64,000 nt of DNA from Candidatus Krumholzibacteriia bacterium (GCA_029865265.1 JAOUHG010000003.1:1-64000); one strand, 5' to 3'; numbered from the stretch's first letter, positions 54,409-63,550 are shown. Numbers and translations: made by a program. The notes: generated by a model from the sequence alone, not told the origin.

Positions 54409-55443
54409 ATGCTGAGAATTCTCCTGCCGCGGTCGATGAGGCATTTGGGTCCATTCGCGGCAGTTTTCTGTTGCCTTGTCCTGGCTCTGGGCAGTTGCGG
54501 GAGCGACGACCCCACCCAACCAGAAGTCGCGCCGGTAAGCGACCTCGGGGCGATGCCCCCGGTCCCCAAGCCAACCAGCCTGACGAGCGAAGCCAAATCG
54601 GACACTGTCACCGTTGTGAAGCCCCTGCGCGTGGTCTTCGCGCCGAAAATCTACAACGCGCTCTCGGACTGGCGCATCCACACCCGCGCCTGCACGGAGG
54701 AATTCTGGGTCGCCACCTGCGGAGCATGGTCCGCGTACGAAGAGTTCCCCGCATCCTGGGTGACCGATCTGCCCGCCAAGTGGAACCACGTACCGCCGAC
54801 AAGTCCCCTCGCCAAGCCCCAGTTTCGCGATATCGAGGGCAAGGCGATGGAGCCAGGAGAGCTCAAGTACTACAAGGGAAAACTCAACAACCACCGCTGC
54901 GGCCCCCTGGACATCTACATCTGCTGGAACGACGCGGAGTGGATCACCACCCTTCCGGCCCTCGCAAAGCAGCCCTATCTCTGCCGGGATCGCTTCTGGG
55001 TGGTCGCGGGCAAGAGCCAGATCCTCCCGCAGGGCTTCAGCCAGGAGATCACCACATCCATCACGCAGGGTGTCGAGAAGACCGAGTGTGACGAATTCTC
55101 GGTTTCGATGACGGTGGAAGGCGAAGTGAGCGACGGGTTCAACAGCCTGAAGACCACGATTGAAGCCAGCTACACCAAGACGGTTACCAAGAGCGTCTTC
55201 CAGCAGACATCCGTCGAGACCCGGTACACGCCGGAACCCGTACCCGCGGGCAAGCAGGCCGTCTACCAGGTGTGGGTGCTCGTGGACCGTTACACGATAA
55301 CGGACAAGAACGGAAAGCCGTTCTCCGATCCAAACTACGCGTTTGGTGCCTGCAAGCGGGTTCACGTGCAGGGCGTTTGGGAAGCGCACGCCATCACGTA
55401 CTTCCCCGACACGGCCGTGGCGACAGCGCAGGCGGGCGAATAG
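54409..55443 (+). CDS. Lipoprotein with possible aerolysin-like pore-forming region
   Basis: This 344-residue predicted lipoprotein (AAAGGAG upstream; lipobox LVLALGSC) shows no enzyme motif. Its second half has a run of alternating Thr/Ser strands (EITTSITQGVEKTECDEFSV, TIEASYTKTVTKSVFQQTSV, then ETRYTPEPVPAGKQAVYQVW and VLVDRYTIT). This is the pattern of aerolysin/ETX-MTX2-type beta-pore proteins: amphipathic hairpin strands followed by a 'PAGK...VYQ...D.YT' strand. Six cysteines in the first part may form disulfides. It could be a secreted pore-former, a host- or prey-directed factor or just a beta-sandwich lipoprotein. The resemblance is by eye only. Confidence 0.6.
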   Translation: MLRILLPRSMRHLGPFAAVFCCLVLALGSCGSDDPTQPEVAPVSDLGAMPPVPKPTSLTSEAKSDTVTVVKPLRVVFAPKIYNALSDWRIHTRACTEEFWVATCGAWSAYEEFPASWVTDLPAKWNHVPPTSPLAKPQFRDIEGKAMEPGELKYYKGKLNNHRCGPLDIYICWNDAEWITTLPALAKQPYLCRDRFWVVAGKSQILPQGFSQEITTSITQGVEKTECDEFSVSMTVEGEVSDGFNSLKTTIEASYTKTVTKSVFQQTSVETRYTPEPVPAGKQAVYQVWVLVDRYTITDKNGKPFSDPNYAFGACKRVHVQGVWEAHAITYFPDTAVATAQAGE

Positions 55444-55522
55444 CGGGGCCAGCGGCGCCCGCGCACAGATCTCGGCCGCCACCCCGACATCCCGGCCCCG
55501 CAAGCGGCCGGGAGAACACGCT

Positions 55523-56341
55523 ATGCCCGGGCCCGGGCAGGCTGCTATTCTCCCGGCCGTGCGGAGTCCTGATCCACTGCATGCCGGCCGGCCGCTGATC
55601 TCGGCCGTCCTTATCACCCGCGACGAGGAACGCAACATCGCGCGCTGCCTGCGCAGCGTTGCCCCGTTCGCGGCCGAGACCCTCGTGGTCGATTCCGGCA
55701 GCACGGACGCCACGGTGGAGATCGCCGCCGGGCTCGGCGCCCGCGTGCTACACAATCCATGGCCAGGCTTCGGACCCCAGAAGCGCTTCGCGGTGGAGCA
55801 CGCCTCGCACGACTGGGTGTTCTCGATCGATGCCGACGAGGAGGTCTCCCCCGCGCTGGCCGCGGAGATTGCGGCGCTCGACTTCTCCAAAAACGCCTAC
55901 CAGGTGCCCCGCACCGTCCACTACCTGGGGCGATGGATCCGCCACGGCATCTGGTATCCGGGCTACGTGACGCGCCTCTTTCGGCGCGATCGTGGTGCAT
56001 TCACCGGTGACGCCATCCACGAGAGCGTTCGCGTCGACGGCCCGGTCGGGCGTCTGCGCAACGATCTGCTGCACTACTCCTACCGCGACGTGGACCACCA
56101 CCTGGAGAAGATGAATGAATTCACCAGCCTCTCTGCGCAGAAGATGTTCGCGGAAGGACGGCGCGCCAGCATGTTCCGTCTCGCGCTGCAGCCAGGGCTC
56201 GAGTTCCTGCGCTCGTACGTCGCCCGCGGTGGAATCCTCGACGGTTACCCCGGCCTGGTGATCGCTCTCTTTCACGCCTACTACGTGTTTCTCAAATACG
56301 CCAAGCTGCGCGAACTGTGCATGCACCCGGAGCGGGCATGA
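55523..56341 (+). CDS. GT2 glycosyltransferase, WaaE/KdtX-like
   Basis: This 272-residue GT-A enzyme starts at ATG 55523 behind GGGAGA. It has ISAVLITRDEERNIARCLRSV, TLVVDSGSTDATVEIA and the metal-binding VFSIDADEEVSPAL, then KNAYQVPRTVHYLGRWIRHGIWYPGYVTRLFRRD, the pattern of WaaE/KdtX, which adds glucose or heptose branch sugars to the LPS inner core. A C-terminal hydrophobic segment (GLVIALFHAYYVFLKYAKL) attaches it to the inner face of the membrane. It overlaps the next GT2 gene by 4 bases (ATGA). The likely role is assembly of LPS core or a related surface glycan. Confidence 0.92.
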   Translation: MPGPGQAAILPAVRSPDPLHAGRPLISAVLITRDEERNIARCLRSVAPFAAETLVVDSGSTDATVEIAAGLGARVLHNPWPGFGPQKRFAVEHASHDWVFSIDADEEVSPALAAEIAALDFSKNAYQVPRTVHYLGRWIRHGIWYPGYVTRLFRRDRGAFTGDAIHESVRVDGPVGRLRNDLLHYSYRDVDHHLEKMNEFTSLSAQKMFAEGRRASMFRLALQPGLEFLRSYVARGGILDGYPGLVIALFHAYYVFLKYAKLRELCMHPERA

Positions 56342-57138
56342 GCGTACCGGACGTCTCACTGGTCATCGCCGTCTACCAGCGCGACGATTTTCTCACCCTG
56401 GTGCTCACCAGTCTTCTCGACCAGACATTGCGCAACTTCGAAGCGATCATAGCCGACGACGGCTCCGGCCCGCCGGTCGCGGAGGTCATCGAGAGTTTCC
56501 AGGGCGCGCTCGCGCATCCCATTCTCCACGTCCGCCACGACGACGACGGGTTTCGCAAGACCATCATCGTGAACCGTGCGGTGACGCGCGCGCGGGCGGA
56601 TTTTCTCGTCTTCATCGACGGCGACTGCATCCTGCACCGCCGTTTCCTGGAGCGCCACTACCGGCGGCGCCGCCGGCGGCTCGCCCTTTCCGGCCGGCGG
56701 GTGATGTTCGACCGTGAACTCACCGAACGCCTCACCACCGACGACGTACGCTCGCGCCGCATCCAGCACATTCCCTTCTGGTGGAAACACGCGGGCCGCA
56801 TCGACCGCTGGAACGGCTTCTACCTGCCGTTCATGCACCGCCTGCGCAACATCCGCCGCGCCGACTACGAACTGGTGGGATCCAATTTCTCGCTGAACCG
56901 CGAAGACTTCTTCCGCGTGAATGGCTACGACGAGCGCATCGTCGGGCGGGGGCTCGAGGACAACAACCTCCGCGCGCGCCTGCTCAACAGCGGTGTCGCG
57001 GTGGGCACCATCACGCGCGAAGCGCTCCAGTACCACATGTTCCACACCGCGGACCCCATGCCCCACAGCCGCGAGTTCATCGACAAGTACCGCTGGATCG
57101 GGGAAGCACGCACCCCACACGGCATCGAGAAGGAGTGA
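56338..57138 (+). CDS. GT2 glycosyltransferase, galactosyltransferase-like C-terminal domain
   Basis: This 266-residue GT-A enzyme has VSLVIAVYQRDDFLTLVLTSLLDQ, FEAIIADDGSGP and the DxD-like FLVFIDGDCILHRRFLERHY. The C-terminal region (DYELVGSNFSLNREDFFRVNGYDERIVGRGLEDNNLRARLLN) is the conserved ED-containing domain of N-acetylgalactosaminyl/galactosyl transferases. Start 56338 overlaps the WaaE-like gene stop. It probably adds the next sugar of the same lipid-linked glycan. It is convergent with the GT4 gene, with 4 bases between the stops. Confidence 0.92.
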   Translation: MSVPDVSLVIAVYQRDDFLTLVLTSLLDQTLRNFEAIIADDGSGPPVAEVIESFQGALAHPILHVRHDDDGFRKTIIVNRAVTRARADFLVFIDGDCILHRRFLERHYRRRRRRLALSGRRVMFDRELTERLTTDDVRSRRIQHIPFWWKHAGRIDRWNGFYLPFMHRLRNIRRADYELVGSNFSLNREDFFRVNGYDERIVGRGLEDNNLRARLLNSGVAVGTITREALQYHMFHTADPMPHSREFIDKYRWIGEARTPHGIEKE

Positions 57139-57142
57139 GCCG

Positions 57143-58171
57143 TCAGGCCGGCGGATTCATGCGCCGGCGGACGATGTCCTCCAGCTGATCCACCACGTTG
57201 GGCCACGCATAGCCGCGCACGCGCCCGAGCGCTGCCGCCGCGAGGCGCTGCGAGAGCGCGGGGTCGCGTCGGAGACCGGCGAGCCCGCGCGCAATGAAGA
57301 ACGGGTGCCGCCAGCGCGCCACCCACGCCGTTTGCATGTGAATGGCGAGGTCCCGGGTTCCCGACGGCGTGCACACCACCGGCGTTCCGCACGCCATTGC
57401 TTCCGCCACCGTGTTCGACCAGCCCGCGCGCTTCTCCGCGCTCACGAACACATCGCAGCCCGCGTAGATCGCGGCAAGTTCCTGCTGGGTGGGATTGACG
57501 TGGAACTCGACCGGCAGCCGCGAATCGACCTCGCGACGCGGGTCACGCTCGTTGCCCGCGCCAACGTGGTCGAACAGTACCACCGTCACCGCCGGCCCGC
57601 CCCGGCGCGCGAGATCGCCGGCAAAGCGCTCGATGGCCTGCAACGCCGTGGGAACGCCCTTGCGACGCCGCGACGCGCGTCCGAACGCGAGTACCCGCAC
57701 CGTGCCGTCATCGGAGCGCGCCTTCCCGGCGGGCCGAAACGTGGCCGGGTCGATTCCCCCGATGGCCTTCTCCGCGCGCACACCGCAACGCCGGCGCAGG
57801 TGCTCGGCCATGCCCGAGGAGTTCGCCACCGCCACCCAACCCGGATGTCGTGCGATGCGCCGTTCACCCGGAATACCCTCCAGCGCGAAATAGAAGATCT
57901 TGAGACGCGCGCTGGCACGCTCGAACGCGGGCACCAGCGGCGGGTCGTTGCACAGGAGGACATCGTGCCGCGCCCCTTCCAGCGCCGACGCCGGCCGCGT
58001 CTCCCCCGCATAGGCAAGCCACCCGGGCGGCTCGCCCCCGGGGTGGTAGATGACGTAGCGGTGGCCGCGCCGAACCAGTTCGTTGCCGATCTCGATGAAA
58101 CGGCGCACGCCACCAAACACCCCCACCCCGGGCAGGAGTACGCCGTAGTCCAGTTTCTGCGAGGTCTGCAT
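57143..58171 (-). CDS. GT4 glycosyltransferase
   Basis: A 342-residue GT-B enzyme of family 4. The N-terminal acceptor domain begins GVLLPGVGVFGGVRRFIEIGNELVRRGH, the GGVxR loop of these enzymes. The donor domain has VRVLAFGRASRRRKGVPTALQAI and the EX7E-type segment SAEKRAGWSNTVAEAMACGTPVVCT. It probably transfers a nucleotide-activated sugar to a lipid-linked acceptor in the cytosol. It lies between the GT2 pair and the asparagine-synthase gene and is divergent from the latter by 80 bases. The sugar is unknown. Confidence 0.9.
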   Translation of the reverse strand: MQTSQKLDYGVLLPGVGVFGGVRRFIEIGNELVRRGHRYVIYHPGGEPPGWLAYAGETRPASALEGARHDVLLCNDPPLVPAFERASARLKIFYFALEGIPGERRIARHPGWVAVANSSGMAEHLRRRCGVRAEKAIGGIDPATFRPAGKARSDDGTVRVLAFGRASRRRKGVPTALQAIERFAGDLARRGGPAVTVVLFDHVGAGNERDPRREVDSRLPVEFHVNPTQQELAAIYAGCDVFVSAEKRAGWSNTVAEAMACGTPVVCTPSGTRDLAIHMQTAWVARWRHPFFIARGLAGLRRDPALSQRLAAAALGRVRGYAWPNVVDQLEDIVRRRMNPPA

Positions 58172-58251
58172 GTCTCGAACCGGCGCGACGCCGGGAGGCC
58201 CACGGTACGGGAGGGTTTCGGAATTGGCAAGTCCTGCTATACTGGCCGCCG

Positions 58252-60117
58252 ATGTGCGGCGTTGCGGGTGTTTTCAGGTTTGTTCCGGGCGAGGATGATC
58301 GCGCGGCCGTGCGTGCCATGAGCGGAACCCTCGCGCGCCGTGGCCCCGACGACGACGGCCTCGAGGTGGACGGTCCGCTCACCCTCGCGCACCGCCGCCT
58401 CGCCATCCTCGACCTCAGCCCCACCGGTCACCAGCCCATGAGCAGCCCGAACGGCCGCTTCGTGGTGAGCTTCAACGGGGAAATCTACAACCACGACGAC
58501 GTGCGTGCCGAACTCGGTGTCGAGCGCGGCGCGTTGCGCTCCACGTCCGACACCGAAATCCTGTTGCTGGCGTGGGAACGTTGGGGCGTGTCCTCCCTCG
58601 ACCACCTGGTGGGACAGTGGGCCTTCGCCATGTACGACCGGCGGGAGCGGCGGCTGTGGCTGGCACGCGACCGCTTCGGGGAGAAACCACTCTTCTATCA
58701 TCAGGGTCCGGCGGCGCTCACATTCGCGTCCGGGATTCCGGCCCTGCTGCAGGCACCCTGGGTTCCCCGTGAACTGGACCGTGACGCCATGCTCGAGTAC
58801 ATCACGCTGCGCTACGTGCTGAGCCCGCGCACCGTGATTGCCGGCATCCAGAAAGTGCCGCCCGGCCACGTGTTGCAGGTGGACGCTTCCGGGTCGGTGG
58901 CGCAACGCTGGTACGAGCCCCGCTTCACCCGCACGCCGTCTCCTTCGCGCAGCGAAGCCGTGGCCGAATTCGGCCACCTGCTCACCCGCGCCGCGCGCCG
59001 CTGCATGGTGAGCGACGTGCCGGTAGCGCTGCTGCTCAGCGACGGCATCGACAGCAACGCCATTCGCGCCGCGCTGCGGCCGGACGGGGGGATCCGCTCC
59101 TTCACCTATGCACTGGCGGATGCCGCGTCCGGTCTGGCGCCCGCGAGCGGTACCGGCGACACGGAAACATTCGACCTGCGCGTCACCCCGGCGGACCGCC
59201 TCGAGACCATGCTCCCCGCCTTCGCCTCCTTCGGCGAACCGGTCGGCGACGGGGCGGCACTCGCCACCTGGCTCCTCATCCGCCGGGCACGGGAGCAGGC
59301 CAGCGTGTTTTTGTGCGGTCACGGAGGAGACGAGGTGCTGGGAGGATACCGTCTCAGCCAGGACCGCTTCCGGCTTGCGGTGGCGCACCAACTGGCCCGG
59401 CTGCCCGGAGACCTGTCGCGCCCGGCGCTCGACCGGGTGCTCAACGGCGCGGAGCCGTTCCCGGTGCGCCTCGAGCGCATGCGGCGGGCGAGCGCGGCGC
59501 GCGCACCGCAGGCCGCGCGCTACCTCATCCACCGGCCCCTGCCGGTGGTGGACGCCGAGGCCCTCCTCGCCCGCCCGATCGCCAGCAACGACGGTTACCT
59601 CGACGGCATCGACCGACTGTACGGTGCGTGCGCCACCGGCGCCGCCGACCTCGACCGCATGCAGGAGGTCATGCTGCAGACCTTCCTCTCGGAGAACATC
59701 CTCTCCTTTGCCGACGCCATGGCGATGGACTCGTCTGCCGAACTGCGCATGCCCTTTCTCGACCGCGACCTGGTCGACTTCGTGCTGTCGCTGCCGGCGT
59801 CGATGCGGGTGGGGGCGACGCCGGGCCGCACCAACACCAAGCTCATCCTGCGCTGGTGGGCAGATGGGCGCGTCGCACCGGATGTGCTTGCGCGCCGCAA
59901 GCGCGGCTTCCCGTTCGGGAACCTGCCCGGTCTGCTGCTTGCGCACGGGGACGCCGTACGCGCCCGTGTCACCGGTGCATCCGCCGTTCGCACAGCGTTC
60001 CCCGGCGTCGGGCAATGGCTCGAACACCCACCGGAATACTTTCGCGCCTCCCGCGAGGGAACCCTGTGGGCGCTGCTGTCACTGGGAATTTGGTGCGAGG
60101 CGCACGGCGTGCGCTAA
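58252..60117 (+). CDS. asnB: Asparagine synthase (glutamine-hydrolysing)
   Basis: This 621-residue class-II amidotransferase has the catalytic N-terminal Cys2 (MCGVAGVF), the glutaminase pattern RRGPDDDGL, SPTGHQPM and SFNGEIYNHDD. The synthetase domain has the PP-loop VALLLSDGIDSNAI, where the usual SGGxDS is replaced by SDGIDS, and LCGHGGDEVLGGY. In AsnB the motif is SGGLDS; the Gly-to-Asp change is unusual. Family members in LPS or capsule loci often amidate sugars or amino acids on the glycan and do not make free asparagine; the neighbouring glycosyltransferases fit this. Its stop overlaps that of the RNA methyltransferase gene by 4 bases. Confidence 0.93.
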   Translation: MCGVAGVFRFVPGEDDRAAVRAMSGTLARRGPDDDGLEVDGPLTLAHRRLAILDLSPTGHQPMSSPNGRFVVSFNGEIYNHDDVRAELGVERGALRSTSDTEILLLAWERWGVSSLDHLVGQWAFAMYDRRERRLWLARDRFGEKPLFYHQGPAALTFASGIPALLQAPWVPRELDRDAMLEYITLRYVLSPRTVIAGIQKVPPGHVLQVDASGSVAQRWYEPRFTRTPSPSRSEAVAEFGHLLTRAARRCMVSDVPVALLLSDGIDSNAIRAALRPDGGIRSFTYALADAASGLAPASGTGDTETFDLRVTPADRLETMLPAFASFGEPVGDGAALATWLLIRRAREQASVFLCGHGGDEVLGGYRLSQDRFRLAVAHQLARLPGDLSRPALDRVLNGAEPFPVRLERMRRASAARAPQAARYLIHRPLPVVDAEALLARPIASNDGYLDGIDRLYGACATGAADLDRMQEVMLQTFLSENILSFADAMAMDSSAELRMPFLDRDLVDFVLSLPASMRVGATPGRTNTKLILRWWADGRVAPDVLARRKRGFPFGNLPGLLLAHGDAVRARVTGASAVRTAFPGVGQWLEHPPEYFRASREGTLWALLSLGIWCEAHGVR

Positions 60118-60878
60118 CGTCGCGCGCGCGACCAGAGGTAGAGAAACACCGCCACCGCGGTGGCGGCATTGAGGGACTCCACCCGGTCACTGATGGGGAT
60201 GGAAAGCGCGCGCGACCGCATGGCAGCCGGAAGCCCCGGGCCCTCCAGCCCGGGCAGGAGCGCAAACCGTTCCGGAAACTGGAAATCCGCAACGTCCCCG
60301 CCCTCCCCCGATAGCGGAATTACGGCGAGTCCGGCCGGCAGCGCGCCAATTTCGGGCCCGCTCATCAGGGAAGCGTGAAACACCGCACCCGCCGAGGCCC
60401 GGATGGCCCGCGGATGGTAGGGATTCCCGCTGCCCGCCAGCAGAACGATGTTCGTCACACCCATCGCGGCCGCCGAACGAATCACAGCCCCCACGTTCTC
60501 CGGGTCCTGAAACGGCACCAGCAACGTGCACCCCATCGGCAGCGGGGCAGCTGCATCCCACGCGGACATCGGTGGTGTGCGCACCAGCAGCAGGGGCGCG
60601 TCGGTGCCGAAAATGTCGAGCTCCCGAAAGAGCCCCGCCGCGAGCTGAAACCAGGCGGCGCCCGGCGGCAATGCGAGCGGCGGATCCGGCTGCCCCTCGC
60701 GGTTGACCCACGCCTCGCAGCGGTCCGGAAACGCCTGCAGAACGTCCCGGATGGTCTTGGGACCCGACACGAGCACCAACCCGCTCTTGCGGATCTCGCG
60801 GCCGGAGAGGGCACGGCGCAGGTCCTTGAAGATCGCGTTCCGGGCGCTCTCGATTCGTCTGGCGGAGGGTTGCGTCAT
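60114..60878 (-). CDS. TrmH/SpoU-family RNA 2'-O-methyltransferase
   Basis: This 254-residue enzyme has the three SPOUT motifs: the knot entry PENVGAVIRSAAAMGVTNIVLL, the NPYHPRAIRASAGAVFHASL block and the C-terminal LSIPISDRVESLNAATAVAVFLY. A short N-terminal substrate-binding region precedes them. It would methylate a ribose of tRNA or 23S rRNA with SAM. The target nucleotide is not clear. Start 60878 (MTQPSARRIESARN) matches the usual SpoU N-terminus; longer starts add unrelated residues. It shares the 172-base gap with the DtxR-type gene, from which it diverges. Confidence 0.9.
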   Translation of the reverse strand: MTQPSARRIESARNAIFKDLRRALSGREIRKSGLVLVSGPKTIRDVLQAFPDRCEAWVNREGQPDPPLALPPGAAWFQLAAGLFRELDIFGTDAPLLLVRTPPMSAWDAAAPLPMGCTLLVPFQDPENVGAVIRSAAAMGVTNIVLLAGSGNPYHPRAIRASAGAVFHASLMSGPEIGALPAGLAVIPLSGEGGDVADFQFPERFALLPGLEGPGLPAAMRSRALSIPISDRVESLNAATAVAVFLYLWSRARR

Positions 60879-60994
60879 GGGGTGCGTGACGGCCGGCGGC
60901 CGCCCGTGCGCTGCATTATAGGGGCCCCGCAGCGGGCCACCAACAGCCAACTGCGGGCGGGAGACGGGCGCACAGAATTTCTTCAGATACCCCC

Positions 60995-61039
60995 TTGACA
61001 GTCTATCGGGCGCCCGAATAAAGTTCAGGGCGCCCTAAT
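60995..61039 (+). promoter_or_regulatory. Promoter with two DtxR/MntR-type operators
   Basis: A -35 TTGACA (60995-61000) is followed by two copies of the palindromic core GGGCGCCC (61008-61015 and 61028-61035), centres exactly 20 bp apart and each with TC/TT and GA/AA flanks. A TAAAGT-like -10 lies between them. The arrangement fits cooperative binding of two regulator dimers and repression of the downstream gene set. Confidence 0.7.
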
Positions 61040-61050
61040 CTCAGGAGACA

Positions 61051-61560
61051 ATGATGTCCCGAATTCTATCCGAAACACTCGAGATGTACCTGAAGACGAT
61101 TCTCATTCTGGAACGCTCGTACAGTCCCGTGCGGGTGAAGCAGATTGCCGACGAACGCGGCGTCAGTGCCGCCAGCGTTACCGAGGCCATCGGCACCCTG
61201 CAGGAGCGCGGCCTCATCCTGCACAAGGCCTACCAGGGCGTGCGCCTCTCCGCCGAGGGGCGGCGGGTGGCCGAGAAGATCGTGAATCGCTTTGAGGTGT
61301 TGCAGCACTTCCTGACCGACGTGCTGGGCGTCGAACCGGCCATCGGCCGGCGGGATGCCTGTGAGATAGAGCACGTTGCCAGCGCGGAGACCATGGACCG
61401 CCTGGAGGCGTTTCTGGCCTACGTGGACCACTGCCGCCTCAACGTGTCCGAGGTCATCTCACACTTCAAGGACTACTACACCCTGCGTGCGCAGGGAGAC
61501 GTTTGCAGCCAGTGCGAGTTGGGAAAGCTCCCCACTCCCCCGGCGGAGCGGGCCCAGTAA
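61051..61560 (+). CDS. DtxR/MntR-family metal-dependent transcriptional regulator
   Basis: This 169-residue regulator has the DtxR-family layout: winged helix residues 5-65 (LETYLKTI-type start ETLEMYLKTILILER, RVKQIADERGVSAASVTEAIGTLQERGLI), then the dimerisation/metal domain with FEVLQHFLTDVLGVEP, CEIEHVASAETMDRLEAFL and a Cys pair near the C-terminus (CSQCELGK), likely metal ligands. It has no C-terminal SH3-like domain, as in MntR. ATG 61051 and 61054 both fit AGGAG. It should sense Fe2+ or Mn2+ and bind the twin GGGCGCCC operators in its own promoter, so it likely controls the porin, FMN-binding and membrane protein genes that follow. The metal is inferred. Confidence 0.9.
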   Translation: MMSRILSETLEMYLKTILILERSYSPVRVKQIADERGVSAASVTEAIGTLQERGLILHKAYQGVRLSAEGRRVAEKIVNRFEVLQHFLTDVLGVEPAIGRRDACEIEHVASAETMDRLEAFLAYVDHCRLNVSEVISHFKDYYTLRAQGDVCSQCELGKLPTPPAERAQ

Positions 61561-61602
61561 CGGGTCCGGGCAAGAAACACCAGACAGGAAAGGAACCTCT
61601 TG

Positions 61603-62967
61603 ATGACGGGTCACGGCAACCTGCGCGCTCACCGCGCCGCCAACTTCGCAACGGCGCTCCTGCTTCTCATCGCGGCGGCACCCGCAGCATGGGCTCAGTC
61701 CGCCGCCGGCAGCGAGGACGACGACATCACCCTGGAACAGAAGGTCGAGGTGCTGACCGAAGAGGTGTCGCGGCTGCGCGAACAGATGAACATTCCCGAA
61801 ACCGACAGGGAGTTGACGGGGGCGTACGGCATGGGCCCGGCGGCCAGCAAGGTGTACGGCGTTTCACACGGCATTTCCTTTGGCGGTTACGGCGAGTTTT
61901 ATTTTGCGGCCCCGGTCTCCAACGCCGAACAAACCGGTGCGGTAAACACCGCCGACTTCCTGCGTCTGATTGCGTACGTCGGATACAAGTTCAGCGACCG
62001 GATCGTTATGAACGCCGAGATCGAGTACGAGCATGCCACCACCGGCGCGAACTACGACGACGAGTCCGGCGAGGTCTCGGTGGAGTTTGCCTACCTCGAC
62101 TTCCTTATCGACCCGGCATTCAACATCCGCACCGGCAACCTGCTTGTGCCGATGGGCTTCCTGAACAACATGCACGAACCCACCACGTATCCAGGGACCT
62201 TCCGCCCGCTCACCGAGAGGACCATCATCCCGACCACCTGGCGCGAGATGGGAGCCGGCGCGCACGGTGCCGGTGGCGGGTTCAGCTACTCGGCCTACGC
62301 ACTCAACGGCCTCAACGCCACCGAGTTCGACGCCAGGGGCGTGCGCAGTGGCCGTCAAAAGGGCAACCAGGCCATCTGGGAGGATGTCGGCGCCGTGTCG
62401 GGCGTGGACTACGCCCACCGCGCGACCGGCTGGACGGCGAGCGTTGGCGGCTCCGCCTATTATGGCGGCGCGGATCAGGGCCTGGTGTCGGATTCCACCG
62501 GGGCCGCAATCGACGTCACCAACCAGGTGTACGAGGCCCACGCGGAATTCCGCCGCGGTGGATTGAGCGCGCGGGCGCTGGTCGCCACCAGCCGCATCGA
62601 CAACACCGAAGCGCTGAGCCGCGCCCTGTACACGGACCCAGGCGGCACGCTCACCAGCCAGGTCCCCGGGGAGCAGCTCGGCTGGTACGTGGAGGCGGGC
62701 TTCGACATCGCCCCGCTGCTGGCCAACCACGCGTCGTTCACGCTGAAACCGTGGCTGCGCTATGAACGCGTGAATCTACAGCAGGCGGTCACCGCTGGCA
62801 CCGGCCTCGCCGCGGACCCCGCACTCGACGGCACCCTGCTGACCGTCGGCGTAGAGAGCAAACCGCACCCCAACGTCGTTCTCAAGCTGGACTTCGTCTT
62901 CCCCGCCAACGAATCCAGTGCACCAGTGAGCGACGAGGTCCGGCTGGGCGCCGGATTCATCTACTAG
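61603..62967 (+). CDS. Porin-like outer-membrane beta-barrel protein
   Basis: A 454-residue exported protein (AAAGGA upstream; ATG 61603, TTG 61600 possible). Signal peptide residues 1-32. A short coiled coil (LEQKVEVLTEEVSRLREQM) follows, as in trimeric porins, then a barrel of alternating strands (ISFGGYGEFYFAA, FLRLIAYVGYKFSDRIVMNAEIEYEH, EVSVEFAYLDFLID, FNIRTGNLLVPMGF, ...) ending in VRLGAGFIY with a terminal Tyr. It resembles phosphate-selective or substrate-specific porins of the OprO/P type. With the DtxR-type gene in front and an FMN-binding gene behind, it may admit a metal complex or form part of an electron conduit. Substrate unknown. Confidence 0.85.
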   Translation: MTGHGNLRAHRAANFATALLLLIAAAPAAWAQSAAGSEDDDITLEQKVEVLTEEVSRLREQMNIPETDRELTGAYGMGPAASKVYGVSHGISFGGYGEFYFAAPVSNAEQTGAVNTADFLRLIAYVGYKFSDRIVMNAEIEYEHATTGANYDDESGEVSVEFAYLDFLIDPAFNIRTGNLLVPMGFLNNMHEPTTYPGTFRPLTERTIIPTTWREMGAGAHGAGGGFSYSAYALNGLNATEFDARGVRSGRQKGNQAIWEDVGAVSGVDYAHRATGWTASVGGSAYYGGADQGLVSDSTGAAIDVTNQVYEAHAEFRRGGLSARALVATSRIDNTEALSRALYTDPGGTLTSQVPGEQLGWYVEAGFDIAPLLANHASFTLKPWLRYERVNLQQAVTAGTGLAADPALDGTLLTVGVESKPHPNVVLKLDFVFPANESSAPVSDEVRLGAGFIY

Positions 62968-62974
62968 GACGGAC

Positions 62975-63550
62975 ATGCGCTTCCTCGCCGCCGTCTTCAT
63001 GGTCCTTCTCGGCCCCGCGGGTATCCGGGCGGAGGTTTTCCACAGCCGTGAATCCGCGCTGCGCCTCGCATTCGCCGGCGCGGACAGTGTCGTGAAGCAC
63101 GAGATGTTCCTGAGTGCCGAGCAGGCGCAGCGGGCGGGCGAACTGGCCCGTGCGCCGCTCGCCTCCCGGCTGATCACCGTCTACACCGGAATGAAGGACG
63201 GCACCGTGACCGGCTGCGCGTTCATTGAGACCCACCGCGTGCGCACGCTCCCCGAGACCCTGCTGATCGTGATCGGCCCGGGTGGGCGCGTTGCGGGCGT
63301 ACACGTCCTCGCCTTCCACGAACCGCCGGAGTACGGCTCGCCGGCGGCGTGGCTGCACCAGTTCGACGGGCGCGCGCTGGACGACGCGCTGAGCCTGCGG
63401 GGCGACGTTGCCGGCATCACCGGCGCCACGCTCACGGCTAACTCGGTTACGGCCGCCATACGCCGCACGCTGGCCGTCTATGCGGTTGGCGTTGCCCCGG
63501 CGCTGCCCCGCCCGGATTCAGTGTCGGCCACAACCGGCGCGCACCGCTGA
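62975..63550 (+). CDS. Exported FMN-binding-domain protein
   Basis: This 191-residue protein has a signal peptide at residues 1-19. The FMN-binding domain shows the flavinylation pattern LRGDVAGITGATLTANSVTAA, with Asp144 and acceptor Thr152 in the S/T-G-A-T motif, where ApbE attaches FMN covalently. Positions 60-120 (SRLITVYTGMKDGTVTGCAFIETHRVRTLPE ... IVIGPGGRVAGVHVL) match the NqrC/RnfG-type fold. It should carry electrons on the outer side of the inner membrane. It lies 7 bases after the porin gene and 22 bases before the membrane protein, so they form an operon under the DtxR-type regulator. Confidence 0.9.
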   Translation: MRFLAAVFMVLLGPAGIRAEVFHSRESALRLAFAGADSVVKHEMFLSAEQAQRAGELARAPLASRLITVYTGMKDGTVTGCAFIETHRVRTLPETLLIVIGPGGRVAGVHVLAFHEPPEYGSPAAWLHQFDGRALDDALSLRGDVAGITGATLTANSVTAAIRRTLAVYAVGVAPALPRPDSVSATTGAHR

